Below, in pieces: positions 1 through 8,662 of a stretch of 64,000 bases of DNA (its first letter is position 1; every line of letters begins with the position of its first letter). The stretch is from Microbacter sp049976245. Lineage in GTDB: Bacteria; Bacteroidota; Bacteroidia; Bacteroidales; Paludibacteraceae. The position numbers were made by a program, and so were the translations under genes. The notes under the pieces are model-generated. The model had not been told where the DNA came from, did no database searches, and saw only the letters and a program-made list of their open reading frames with translations. The stretch covers positions 13,315-77,314 of the forward strand of contig JBMFIQ010000008.1 in assembly GCA_049976245.1 (NCBI GenBank), in the 5' to 3' direction.

Positions 1-1457
1 TTGCTTTTGAACGTTTTCAGGGTGTTGTTGAATGCCTGAATGGATTCCATATCCAAATGATTCGTGGGAGAATCAAGTACCAAAACATTGGGGTTTTGTA
101 ACATCATGCGTGCAATCATACAGCGCATCTTTTCACCACCCGAAAGTACACGTGCTTTCTTTTGAGCATCTTCGCCCGGGAAAAGCATTTTGCCCAAATA
201 GCTTTTTAAGTATATTTCGTTGGTGTCATCGGAGAATTGTGCCAACCAATCAATAAGCGTCAGGTCGGTGTTAAAGAAAGCATTGTTATCCAAAGGCAAA
301 TAGGCCGGGGTGATAGTGACTCCCCACGAATAGTTCCCACTATCGGGTTCTATTTTTCCTTCGATGATTTCAAAAAGAGCCGTCATGGCGCGCGGATCGT
401 GAGAGAAAAAAGCCACTTTATCGTTTTTGTCAATCATAAAACTGACATCACGAAACAGCAGATCACCTTCGACGGATTTGGAAAGATCGTGCACTTCGAG
501 AATGACATTGCCGGGATCGCGTGAAGGAGTAAAAACGATGCCCGGATATCGGCGTGATGAAGGCTTAATTTCGTCGATATTGATTTTTTCAAGCATTTTT
601 TTACGACTGGTTGCCTGTTTCGATTTAGAAGCATTAGCGCTGAAGCGTGCGATGAATTCAATCAGTTCGGCACGTTTCTCTTCAGCTTTCTTGTTTTGTT
701 GATTTTGTTGCCGAAGTGCCAGTTGACTCGATTCGTACCAGAAACTGTAATTCCCCGAGAAAATTTCAATTTTACCGTAATCAATGTCCACTACATGAGT
801 ACAAACGGTATCTAAAAAATGACGGTCATGCGATACCACCAACACGGTGTTGTCGTAGTTGGCCAAATAATCCTCGAGCCACATGATGGTTTCAAGGTCA
901 AGGTCATTCGTAGGTTCATCCAAGAGCAAGTTGTCGGGATTTCCAAACAACGCACGTGCCAACAGTACACGTACCTTCTGCTTTCCACTCAAATCTCTCA
1001 TTTTCACAGAGTGAAATGGTTCTTTAATGCCCAAATTGCTGAGGAGCATGGCGGCATTGCTTTCTGCATTCCATCCTTCCATTTCGGCAAACTTCTCTTC
1101 TAAGATGGAAGCACGAATCCCGTCTTCGTCCGAAAAATTGTCCTTGGCATAAAGAGCTTCTTTTTCTTGTTTCACTTTGAACAAAAGTTCATGCCCTTCA
1201 ATTACCGTATCTAACGTGGTCAAATCATCAAAAGCATGGTGGTCTTGGCTGAGTACTGAAAGGCGTTCGCCACTTGGAAGAATGATGGTTCCTTTACTTG
1301 GAGAAATTTCGCCGCTGATGGCGCGTAAAAACGTGGATTTACCTGCGCCGTTGGCACCAATAATGCCGTAGCAATTGCCTGCCGTAAACTTGAGATTGAC
1401 ATCTTGAAAAAGCACTTGTTTGCCAAATTGAATGGCTAAATTGGAAACTGTAATCAT
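1..1457 (-). CDS. ABC-F family ATPase (3' end cut by window edge)
   Basis: Ribosome-associated ABC-F type protein: two ABC ATPase domains in one soluble chain with no membrane segment. About 485 codons are present, and the C-terminus lies beyond base 1. NBD1 has Walker A GANGAGKST (residues 34-42), signature LSGKQK (about 155) and Walker B LLLDEPTNDLD (about 177). A charged, coiled linker rich in K, E and R follows. NBD2 keeps the signature LSGGEK (about 435), but its Walker A position reads FSHDPRAMT and its Walker B reads LVLDSPTNHLD, so the lysine and the catalytic glutamate are both missing. Start at ATG 1457. ABC-F proteins act in translation or in resistance to ribosome-targeting drugs; which applies here cannot be read from the sequence. 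Confidence 0.9.
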   Translation of the reverse strand, partial: MITVSNLAIQFGKQVLFQDVNLKFTAGNCYGIIGANGAGKSTFLRAISGEISPSKGTIILPSGERLSVLSQDHHAFDDLTTLDTVIEGHELLFKVKQEKEALYAKDNFSDEDGIRASILEEKFAEMEGWNAESNAAMLLSNLGIKEPFHSVKMRDLSGKQKVRVLLARALFGNPDNLLLDEPTNDLDLETIMWLEDYLANYDNTVLVVSHDRHFLDTVCTHVVDIDYGKIEIFSGNYSFWYESSQLALRQQNQQNKKAEEKRAELIEFIARFSANASKSKQATSRKKMLEKINIDEIKPSSRRYPGIVFTPSRDPGNVILEVHDLSKSVEGDLLFRDVSFMIDKNDKVAFFSHDPRAMTALFEIIEGKIEPDSGNYSWGVTITPAYLPLDNNAFFNTDLTLIDWLAQFSDDTNEIYLKSYLGKMLFPGEDAQKKARVLSGGEKMRCMIARMMLQNPNVLVLDSPTNHLDMESIQAFNNTLKTFKS

Positions 1458-1807
1458 AAATTAAATGGAAAAGAGATGACATAATGATGTGTAAATCATC
1501 TTCAATCTCCTCTTTTTTTTATTTTTATTTTAAGGGGTAAAACATCTTCTTTCGGATGCGTGTTCATCCAATCAGCATCGCTTGGATGTTACATGGATAG
1601 GTTAAAAGTGAAAAAAATGAGCCTGCCGATTGTTTATAAATGGTCATGACATGCACCCCATTGACGTTGTCCATCGATTTGATTGCTGTCTCTTGACTCA
1701 TTTTTTCGTGTTTGAGCTTGAAAGCGGCCTGGATTGTTTGAGGTTAATTTTTTAGGTCATTGATTATAAATGTGTTATTTGAATCTTATCTTCAGTAAAA
1801 CGAATGG

Positions 1808-1815
1808 CAAAGGTA
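1808..1815 (-). promoter_or_regulatory. Candidate -7 box upstream of the ABC-F gene
   Basis: The minus strand reads TACCTTTG followed by CC, matching the Bacteroidota consensus TAnnTTTG. No TTTG lies at the usual 19-21-base distance. If used, the leader of the ABC-F mRNA would be about 350 nt. Confidence 0.35.
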
Positions 1816-1868
1816 GTCATTTTTTTACAAAGAGAGTCCATCATTCTGCTGTGATTTTTCAAGTTAAA

Positions 1869-1966
1869 CTTCGTACGTCTATTTTTAATTTTAACGACAT
1901 GGATGTACGGAACTTGCGAAATTGTCATTCTCATGAGCATAAGCTCTTTTTATAGCTTGTTTCATA
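1869..1966 (-). repeat. 98-bp interspersed element, copy A (degenerate)
   Basis: Minus-strand copy of the element also found at 9804, 18412, 36440, 44312 and 48863. It is the most diverged copy. The internal reading frame survives (24 codons: MKQAIKRAYAHEND, then SSVHPCR). The position of the downstream gene's ATG is ACG here (GACGTACGAAG), and no gene follows directly; the nearest on this strand is the ABC-F gene about 410 bases further on. Confidence 0.85.
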
Positions 1967-2351
1967 TCTTCTTGGGAAGAACGGAGTGTGAAAGCATGTC
2001 ATGAAAGCTTATTTTCAATAACATTCCAATAAGATCAGGGTTGAAGACCATTTATCTTATGACCAAAATGATGATTGAAGAATTGACGAAAATATTTTAA
2101 TTTATTGATTAGCAATATTATAAAATCAATTTTCGGAATCTCTGCCTCACAATGGATGCTTCCGTTTTCTTTCTGTTTTTTTATGTTTTGTAATTTACAA
2201 AGTGATATTTATTACCTCATTTATGCTTACCTTTAACACATTATTTACGATGGAATGTGTTGAAAATTGATGATCCGTTACAACTTCAAGGTATTTACTT
2301 TCATTTTGCTTTGTGTCTCTCCTTTCTCTCCTTCCTGTTATTTTTTAGAAG

Positions 2352-4142
2352 ATGTTTAAATCAAATGTGCACACGTTTCATATTCCCGTGATGGGGATAG
2401 GATATACCATTGATACGCCCATTAAAGTTGCTCCGTGGGGTATTTCGTCGGTAATTTCATTGGTAGATGATTTGCTAATGGAAAAAATGAGAGCTTGGTA
2501 CAGTAAAAAATGGGAAATCCCTTTTCATCCCATTCTCAATAGTGACGATGATGCTCGTGCGCATCGGATTACGGCATATCTTGACATGGTGGACGAAATT
2601 GTTTCACGCAAAATGAAGATGCTCAGAGAATCATCTTTGCAAATTGGCGGTGCTTGTGCCCGTTATATGGAACTTTTGCCCGAAACATCCATGTTGAAGC
2701 AATCTTATTTTAAGGTTTTTCAGCACAGTAATGTCTTGGAAATAAAAAAATGGGTGGATGAACACGTTGAAGCAGGGAGCATCGATGTCAACATCATGAC
2801 CAAACTTGATAAAGTAAATTTTCAACATGGTGAAGCACGGGATACCGTTTTCAATGATGGACATGCTGCCATGCGCGGTTTTGCCGAAAGCACATTACGC
2901 GGCTCGATGGTATTATCGGCCGGATTAAATCCCCGATTGTACTCCTACATGGAACAATTCCCTGATTTTTTTCCCGACAGTGAAGGCTTTTTGAAGAAAA
3001 AGATTGTTGTGAAAGTTAGTGACTTCCGATCTGCTTTGATTCAAGGTAAATTTTTGGCCAAAAAAGGATTGTGGGTTTCTGAATATCGTGTTGAGTCAGG
3101 ATTGAATTGTGGTGGGCATGCCTTTGCCTCGCAGGGTGAATTGTTGGGTCCCATTTTGGAACAATTTAAAACAAATCGTCAAGTTTTGTACCATGAAGTG
3201 TACGATTTGTGGGTTCATGGATTGAACGAAAAAAAGATTCCGGTGCCGGCTCAACATCCTTCTATGAAGATTACGGCTCAAGGTGGAGTTGGAACGGCTG
3301 AAGAACACCGTTTTTTGTTGGATTTTTACGATTTGGACAGCATCGGGTGGGGAACCCCGTTTTTGTTGGTGCCTGAAGCCACCAATGTGGATCCTTCAAC
3401 ATTGAAGATGTTGAGCGATGCCACCGAGAAAGATCTTTATTTAAGCAATATTTCTCCATTTGGCGTTCCTTTTAACAGCCTGCGATCCAACACAAAAGAT
3501 ATTGAAAAAGAAGAAAATATTCGTCGAGGAACGCCCGGCGCGGTGTGTACAAAACAATTTGCGCAGCTCAATAAAGAATTTACCGACCGTGCCATCTGTA
3601 CGGCATCGAGACAATATCAAACCTTGAAAATTGCAGCATTGAATGCTTTAAATTTGCCAGCTGCGGAGCATCAAAAGGCGTATCAACGCATTGTTGAAAA
3701 ATCGTGCATTTGTGTCGGGTTGGGAACGTCCGCTTTGCTCAATTGTCATCTCAGTACGGCTTCGGAAGGAACAGGTGTGTCGGTATGTCCAGGTCCCAAT
3801 TTGGCTTATTTTTCGGAAACGGCATCGTTGGAACAAATGATTGCGCACATTTACGGCAGAAAAAGCGTGTCCGTGAATCCCGCAAGAAAGAATTTATTTA
3901 TTAATGAGTTGAAAATCAATATTGATTATTTGCATCAACAAATGGATGAAGCCTCTTCTTCATTGAATGAAAAACAGCAAGCATATTTTGACGGTTACAC
4001 CAAACAATTGTTGGAAGGCATTGCTTATTATCGTCAACTTGTCAGTGAAAATATTGACTCAAGTGCGTTTTTTGGAAATTCGTTTTTGGAAGAACTTGAT
4101 TCGCTGGAAGCCGAATTGAAAGTGCCTTCTCTTGTGTCATGA
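2352..4142 (+). CDS. Conserved protein of unknown function, possibly flavin-binding barrel
   Basis: 596 residues, no signal peptide or membrane segment. I recognise it only as a conserved Bacteroidota-type protein without an established role. Visible landmarks are an N-terminal VMGIGYTIDTPIKVAPWGIS segment, a GLNCGGHAF segment near residue 255, and GGVGTAEEH (about 314) followed by GWGTPFLLVPEAT. The GG-G-TAEE stretch resembles phosphate-binding loops of FMN-dependent TIM-barrel enzymes (nitronate monooxygenase or glutamate synthase type), which is inference only. Several cysteines lie in the C-terminal half (CTKQF, CICVG, NCHLS, CPGPN) and could hold a metal centre. It stands alone, facing away from the ABC-F gene. 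Confidence 0.75.
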   Translation: MFKSNVHTFHIPVMGIGYTIDTPIKVAPWGISSVISLVDDLLMEKMRAWYSKKWEIPFHPILNSDDDARAHRITAYLDMVDEIVSRKMKMLRESSLQIGGACARYMELLPETSMLKQSYFKVFQHSNVLEIKKWVDEHVEAGSIDVNIMTKLDKVNFQHGEARDTVFNDGHAAMRGFAESTLRGSMVLSAGLNPRLYSYMEQFPDFFPDSEGFLKKKIVVKVSDFRSALIQGKFLAKKGLWVSEYRVESGLNCGGHAFASQGELLGPILEQFKTNRQVLYHEVYDLWVHGLNEKKIPVPAQHPSMKITAQGGVGTAEEHRFLLDFYDLDSIGWGTPFLLVPEATNVDPSTLKMLSDATEKDLYLSNISPFGVPFNSLRSNTKDIEKEENIRRGTPGAVCTKQFAQLNKEFTDRAICTASRQYQTLKIAALNALNLPAAEHQKAYQRIVEKSCICVGLGTSALLNCHLSTASEGTGVSVCPGPNLAYFSETASLEQMIAHIYGRKSVSVNPARKNLFINELKINIDYLHQQMDEASSSLNEKQQAYFDGYTKQLLEGIAYYRQLVSENIDSSAFFGNSFLEELDSLEAELKVPSLVS

Positions 4143-4233
4143 TGATGCATATTTGAGTTTTTGTTAAGAAAGCAGTGTGTTGACGGTAACCTAAACAAGA
4201 TATAAAAAACGTTTGTTGTGGTAGATTTGAATG

Positions 4234-4713
4234 TTATTTCATGCTGGCATCGGTAAAAGAAAAGGGAAGAATCTCCGTGATGCTGTCAAAAACATAAATT
4301 TGATGTCTGCCGTAAAGGATCAACGTAATTGGTTTTAGAAAACGGGTTTCCGTTTCAAGCATGACTTGACGACATGCTCCACAAGGTGAGATAGGCTCTT
4401 CCAAAAAGTCTCCGTTCACTTTGGCTGCCACAGCCAATGCAGAAACGGCCACAGAAGGTCGTTGGGAGTTGGCATAAAAAAGCGCTACTCTTTCGGCACA
4501 CAGTCCAGATGGATAGGCAGCATTTTCTTGATTGTTTCCGGTGAATATTTCTCCATTTTCCAATAAAACGGCTGCTCCAACGGCAAAATGAGAGTAGGGG
4601 ACATAAGCATTTTCTGTTTGTTGTTTAGCTTGCGTCACTAAGTTTTTATAATTTTCAGGCAACTCGTCAAAAGTATAAATCGAAAATTCGGAGGTAAGTT
4701 GTTGTTTTTTCAT
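4234..4713 (-). CDS. cdd: Cytidine deaminase
   Basis: Hydrolytic deamination of cytidine and deoxycytidine in pyrimidine salvage; cytosolic. With the start at ATG 4713 (MKKQQLTSEF) it has 159 residues, as usual for tetrameric bacterial Cdd; the reading frame is open further upstream but without family similarity. Zinc ligands and catalytic glutamate are visible in GLCAERVALF and PCGACRQVM, and the substrate loop in GNNQENAAYPSG. Single gene, convergent with the unknown protein ending at 4142. Confidence 0.95.
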   Translation of the reverse strand: MKKQQLTSEFSIYTFDELPENYKNLVTQAKQQTENAYVPYSHFAVGAAVLLENGEIFTGNNQENAAYPSGLCAERVALFYANSQRPSVAVSALAVAAKVNGDFLEEPISPCGACRQVMLETETRFLKPITLILYGRHQIYVFDSITEILPFSFTDASMK

Positions 4714-4862
4714 GTGTAATAGTTTGTTTTTATAAATCAGATGCAATGGGCACATAAACATTGCTTTGAAGGTCAAAGTTTATTTTTTGTCGTGCTCGTT
4801 TCATGTATAAATTTGGTTTAACAAACGCCGAAAATTTATTGCTTCCATGCGTTTTACTGTTT

Positions 4863-6071
4863 TTATAATGGTTTTTTGAAGTGTCTTTCAACGGTATTGA
4901 TGATGTCTCGAGCTACGTTGTGTTTGTCTTTTAACGGATACTCAATGATGGTTCCGTTTTTCTCGATAATGGTAACCTGATTGGTGTCGTATCCAAATCC
5001 CGCCTGCTCATTTTGCAATGAGTTGAGCACAATGATATCTAATTTTTTACGTCGCAGTTTTGCTTGTGCGTTTTCAAGTTCATGCTCAGTTTCCAAAGCG
5101 AATCCTACAAGAATTTGATCTTCTTTTTTCTGTTCGCCCAACGTGGCGGCAATGTCTTTGGTAGGCTTCAAACGAAGAAGCAGTTGATTGTTTTCGCGTT
5201 TTAATTTTTGATCGGCTTTCATTTCGGGGGTGAAATCAGCAACGGCTGCAGCTAAAATGGCAACATCCTGATTTTTGAAAAGTTCATTAACCGTCTGAAA
5301 CATCTCTTCAGCACTTTCGACGTTGATTCGACGAATGGCAGGATGAGCGGGTTGAAGCGTTACTGGTCCGCAAACCAGTGTAACTTCAGCGCCACGTTGT
5401 GCACACTCTTCAGCCAAAGCAAACCCCATTTTTCCGGATGAATAGTTACCTATGAAACGCACCGGATCAATCTTTTCGTAAGTTGGACCTGCCGTGATCA
5501 ATATTTTTTTGTTCAAGAGCGTGTTAGCAGTAGAAAAATATTGATTCAACGCTTCGGTGATCACTTCAGGTTCGGCCATACGCCCTTTCCCTTCCAACCC
5601 ACTAGCCAATTCGCCTGTGGCAGGTTCAATGAGATGTACGCCCATTTGTTGCAAATGCATCACATTTTGTTGTGTTGACGGATGAAGCCACATGTCGAGA
5701 TCCATGGCAGGCGCTATAAAAACAGGACATTTTGCAGAAAGAAAGCTGGTAAGCAATAAATTATCGGCTATGCCGTTGGCCATTTTTCCAATGGTATTGG
5801 CAGTAGCCGGTGCAATGACCATCGCATCGGCCCAACGACCTAATTCGACATGACTGTTCCACGCTCCATTCGTTGGATCAAAAAAATCGATCATGACGGG
5901 ATGTTTTGATAGCGTGGCCAACGTAAGCGGCGTAATGAACGCTTTTGCCAAAGGAGTCATCATGACTTTCACTTCGGCTCCGGCTTTGATCCAATCACGT
6001 ACAAGCATGGCTGACTTATATGCGGCAATGCTTCCCGTGACTCCCAATAAAATATGTTTTCCTTTGAGCAT
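4863..6071 (-). CDS. coaBC: Bifunctional phosphopantothenoylcysteine decarboxylase / synthetase
   Basis: Coenzyme A biosynthesis: CoaB couples 4'-phosphopantothenate to cysteine with CTP, and CoaC decarboxylates the product with FMN. 402 residues, normal for the fusion. The N-terminal flavoprotein domain starts LLGVTGSIAAYKSA and carries the CoaC motif PAMDLDMW (about 120). The CoaB half starts near 190 with ILITAGPTYEKIDPVRFIGN and SSGKMGFALA. Third in the bamD-rpoZ-coaBC run, after a 135-base gap containing a stem-loop. Confidence 0.96.
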   Translation of the reverse strand: MLKGKHILLGVTGSIAAYKSAMLVRDWIKAGAEVKVMMTPLAKAFITPLTLATLSKHPVMIDFFDPTNGAWNSHVELGRWADAMVIAPATANTIGKMANGIADNLLLTSFLSAKCPVFIAPAMDLDMWLHPSTQQNVMHLQQMGVHLIEPATGELASGLEGKGRMAEPEVITEALNQYFSTANTLLNKKILITAGPTYEKIDPVRFIGNYSSGKMGFALAEECAQRGAEVTLVCGPVTLQPAHPAIRRINVESAEEMFQTVNELFKNQDVAILAAAVADFTPEMKADQKLKRENNQLLLRLKPTKDIAATLGEQKKEDQILVGFALETEHELENAQAKLRRKKLDIIVLNSLQNEQAGFGYDTNQVTIIEKNGTIIEYPLKDKHNVARDIINTVERHFKKPL

Positions 6072-6144
6072 GGCAATCAGTTTGATTGTTTTAAAGTTCC
6101 TTGAAAGTGCTTGAAATGATTTTTAATGGGTGTTTAAAGACACT

Positions 6145-6178
6145 TTTTGCCGGTCAATGAAACAATGAACCGGCAAAA
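6145..6178. repeat. Stem-loop between rpoZ and coaBC
   Basis: Perfect 10-bp inverted repeat TTTTGCCGGT / ACCGGCAAAA with a 14-base loop, lying 29 bases after the rpoZ stop. T's are on the outer 5' side and A's on the outer 3' side, the reverse of an intrinsic terminator, so an mRNA processing or stabilising structure is as likely as termination. Confidence 0.6.
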
Positions 6179-6206
6179 TTCAAAACAATGTAAAACCCAA
6201 CAGGCT

Positions 6207-6539
6207 TTATTTAGCTAATTTTTCTTTAGCCGGCAGTCGGAAAAACAATTTGTTTTCAATCAACTCTTGCGTGGCTATCAAGGTTGGTTTTGGAAGTTTT
6301 TCGTAAAAACGCGAAACTTCAATTTGTTCTTTATTTTCAAAAACTTCTTCGAGGTTGTCTGCCACGCTGTTGAATTCTTCCAATTTCTGGTTGATTTCTT
6401 CACGGAGCATCACGCTAATCTGATTGGCCCGTTTCCCAATAATTTTCACCGTTTCGTACACATTTCCAGTGGACTGACACAAACTGTTCATGTCGCGAGT
6501 CACAGTGGTTGTTGGTGCTTTTGTTTTCTTAAAGTCCAT
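6207..6539 (-). CDS. rpoZ: DNA-directed RNA polymerase omega subunit (Bacteroidota type)
   Basis: 110 residues. Small RNA polymerase subunit that helps assembly of beta'. The N-terminal half carries MDFKKTKAPTTTVTRDMN and VKIIGKRANQIS; the C-terminal part reads EQIEVSRFYEKLPKPTLIA, typical of Bacteroidota RpoZ. Start at ATG 6539, one base after the bamD stop codon (TAA-T-ATG), which suggests translational coupling. An upstream frame extension into bamD is not family sequence. Confidence 0.92.
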   Translation of the reverse strand: MDFKKTKAPTTTVTRDMNSLCQSTGNVYETVKIIGKRANQISVMLREEINQKLEEFNSVADNLEEVFENKEQIEVSRFYEKLPKPTLIATQELIENKLFFRLPAKEKLAK

Positions 6540-6540
6540 A

Positions 6541-7347
6541 TTATTTCTCTTTGGTGTATTTTTTCGCTTCGTTAAACATGGCAAGAGCGGCTTTGGCATC
6601 TTTCCCCGTGGGAAATTCATTGACAAAGTTATAATATTCGTCAATCACATCTCGGTATCGGTCTGCTTTCAATTCATCCACGCTGTTGACAGCTTCCATG
6701 TATTTCGATTGTAAAATGATGAACATCAAGTCTTCACGATATTTTGTTTCAGGATATTTTTTTAGTGCGTTGGTAGCAACAATGACCGCCGATAAATAAT
6801 TGTTACCCATGTATGTTCCCAAATTGTAATACAATTTTGCATTAAGCAATTCTTTGTATGCCAATTTATCTTTCATTTGAGTTAAATACTCATAAGCTTG
6901 TTTTACCTTGTCGCTTTGAGGATAACTGTCCACAAAATTTTCAAAAGCCTGAATGGCATCGTAAGTTGAAGTTTGGTCTAAACGCGGATCAGGAGAATTC
7001 AAATAAGCGCAATAACCGATCATAAAATAGCTGTCTTCGGCATATTCACCACGTGGATAACTTTTTACGTAAGTTTTAAATTCATCGCTTGCCGAGTAAT
7101 AATCCTTTTCACCCATGTAACATTGGGCTAAAGTGTATAGAATATCTTGAGCGCGATCGCTGTTTTTGAAATAGGTTGAAATGTCTTCTAATAGTTGCGA
7201 AGCTCGCGCATAATCTTTTTTTTCGAAATATGCATTTGCTTCTTTGTATTTTAAGTCATTATCGGTGCTTTTTAGCAACTTCTGATACTGAGTGCACGAG
7301 GCAAGAAAGAGGGTGCTAAAAAGCAAATAAATGGTTAGGTGCTTCAT
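6541..7347 (-). CDS. bamD: Outer membrane protein assembly factor BamD
   Basis: 268-residue lipoprotein: hydrophobic leader and lipobox LASC, giving acylated Cys18, then tetratricopeptide repeats starting near residue 35 (YKEANAYFEKKDYARASQLL). BamD scaffolds the beta-barrel assembly machine at the periplasmic face of the outer membrane. First gene of bamD-rpoZ-coaBC, with a good promoter about 95 bases upstream. Confidence 0.93.
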   Translation of the reverse strand: MKHLTIYLLFSTLFLASCTQYQKLLKSTDNDLKYKEANAYFEKKDYARASQLLEDISTYFKNSDRAQDILYTLAQCYMGEKDYYSASDEFKTYVKSYPRGEYAEDSYFMIGYCAYLNSPDPRLDQTSTYDAIQAFENFVDSYPQSDKVKQAYEYLTQMKDKLAYKELLNAKLYYNLGTYMGNNYLSAVIVATNALKKYPETKYREDLMFIILQSKYMEAVNSVDELKADRYRDVIDEYYNFVNEFPTGKDAKAALAMFNEAKKYTKEK

Positions 7348-7441
7348 CCGTAGCTATTTTGGTATATCGTAATGGGGTTAAAGCTATTATTCAAACAACA
7401 TCATTCCGGCAAAGCTTTTCTTCATGAATTACTTTGAGTTG

Positions 7442-7449
7442 CAAAGGTA
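7442..7449 (-). promoter_or_regulatory. -7 box of the bamD promoter
   Basis: The minus strand reads TACCTTTGCA, a full match to TAnnTTTG. A TTTC lies 19 bases further upstream in the -33 position. Transcription would start about 100 bases before bamD. Confidence 0.65.
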
Positions 7450-7649
7450 GTAAATTAATGATTCATTTGAAAATATTTTTGGGTTATTATTTGGTAAAGC
7501 CCGAGAAGGGATTCATGCGAAAAGCTCTCCGCCAACGGGGTTGACAAAGAGCTTTCCAATTTTTGTAAGGTTACGTTTTTATGTGCAACGTTGTCATTTT
7601 GAACTTGTCGCGATCCTTGCGAAAACATTCATTTTGTGCACATAAACCA

Positions 7650-7763
7650 TCAACCTTGATGACTTTTAACCTCTTTTTTTGCTTTTTTCTCCGCCCGCTT
7701 TTCTTTCAAACTTTTCGTAGCAGGCTTTTTCTCCGATTTTTCTACCGTTTTTTCTTTTGACAT
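7650..7763 (-). CDS. 37-residue lysine-rich small protein
   Basis: Short frame from ATG 7763 to TGA 7650. The product starts MSKEKTVEKSEKKPA and continues TKSLKEKRAEKKAKKEV; about half the residues are Lys or Glu. It stands alone in an 825-base gap, with an A/T-rich leader usual for this genome. Highly charged peptides of this type are common in Bacteroidota genomes, but I do not know a function; nucleic-acid or ribosome binding would be a guess. A chance frame is possible. Confidence 0.5.
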   Translation of the reverse strand: MSKEKTVEKSEKKPATKSLKEKRAEKKAKKEVKSHQG

Positions 7764-8135
7764 AATTGCAATGGTTTAATGGTTTAATTGAATAAGAAAA
7801 TGATTGAAGCAGGATGATTGATAACGATCAATCATTTTCGATTAAATTGTTGAAGCATTATCAAATCGTAGTTTTTAGCGGTTTATCAACTCAATGAAAC
7901 AATCAATGAAGGGCTTGTCATTGTTCAAATTTTGTCAAAGATAATGCCTAATAAGCCAAATTCAACCCTCAAACTACAATTTTTTTATCTTCTTGACGTT
8001 TTGATGTAATAACAGGATTGAAAGGGAATGAATCGAGTGCCTAAAAGGTACTTTGAAACACCAATGATTGGTTTTGTGCATGTTTTGTTTTTACTTGTAA
8101 TAGCTTGAAAAACACAAGCAAAGTAAAAAAAGGAA

Positions 8136-8166
8136 AAAACCTCATGCGATGATTGCATAAGGTTTT
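8136..8166 (-). terminator. Intrinsic terminator of the tRNA operon
   Basis: On the minus strand AAAACCTTATGC, a 7-base loop and GCATGAGGTTTT pair with one mismatch, followed by TTCCTTTTTTT. It begins 7 bases past the last tRNA and faces the right way. Confidence 0.85.
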
Positions 8167-8172
8167 CTATAG

Positions 8173-8256
8173 TACCCAGGATGAGACTCGAACTCACACG
8201 AGGTTGCCCCCACTACCCCCTCAAAGTAGCGTGTCTACCAATTCCACCACCTGGGT
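8173..8256 (-). tRNA. tRNA-Leu (GAG)
   Basis: 84-nt class II tRNA. Acceptor stem ACCCAGG / CCTGGGT with discriminator A; D-arm GTGGAATTGGTAGACAC; anticodon stem CTACT / GGTAG enclosing TTGAGGG, anticodon GAG; long variable arm; T-arm GAGTTCGAGTCTC. CCA is not encoded. Last of three tRNA genes. Confidence 0.96.
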
Positions 8257-8278
8257 ATGATTTTTTAACGTTCTACAG

Positions 8279-8362
8279 TGCCCGGAACAGGACTCGAACC
8301 TGCACAGCTTTTCAGCCACTAGTCCCTGAAACTAACGCGTCTACCAATTTCGCCATCCGGGC
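8279..8362 (-). tRNA. tRNA-Leu (CAG)
   Basis: 84-nt class II tRNA. Acceptor GCCCGGA / TCCGGGC with discriminator A; anticodon stem TTAGT / ACTAG around TTCAGGG, anticodon CAG; long variable arm; T-loop GGTTCGAGTCC. CCA is not encoded. Middle gene of the operon; together with the GAG gene it reads CUN codons. Confidence 0.96.
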
Positions 8363-8390
8363 ATTTTAGTTTGGGTGCGTTCACCTTTGG

Positions 8391-8463
<73 letters not shown>

Positions 8464-8497
8464 ATGAGACGTCAAAATATGTTCTTTTTTGCGCCTG

Positions 8498-8528
8498 CAA
8501 AGATAGGTTTTTTTTTACATTTGACCAA
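8498..8528 (-). promoter_or_regulatory. Promoter of the tRNA operon
   Basis: On the minus strand: TTG, 20-base spacer, TATCTTTG, then CAGG. This is a textbook Bacteroidota -33/-7 pair, about 35 bases before the first tRNA. Confidence 0.85.
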
Positions 8529-8662
8529 TAGTTTGTTGTTTTATCATGCCATTTGAATGTATTCTTTTGATAATGAAATTATTAAACGAGTTAAAAAACT
8601 TTTTTCTGCTGACATTTTCTTTTTTGTCACTACAACATCACTGCAAGGCTGCGCTTGGCATT

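Larger units (their letters stand above)
1458..2351. other. Long intergenic region with a decayed repeat copy
   Basis: Nearly 900 bases without a recognisable gene. It holds a degenerate copy of the 98-bp interspersed element (1869-1966, minus) and a -7 box TACCTTTG on the minus strand (1808-1815). Downstream of the repeat the minus strand has short open stretches, including one from an ACG where other copies have ATG. None resembles a known protein. A vanished gene is possible but not shown. Confidence 0.5.
7348..8135. other. Intergenic region between bamD and the tRNA operon
   Basis: About 790 bases. It contains the bamD promoter and the 37-residue lysine-rich frame (7650-7763). No other gene, RNA or repeat was recognised. 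Confidence 0.5.
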
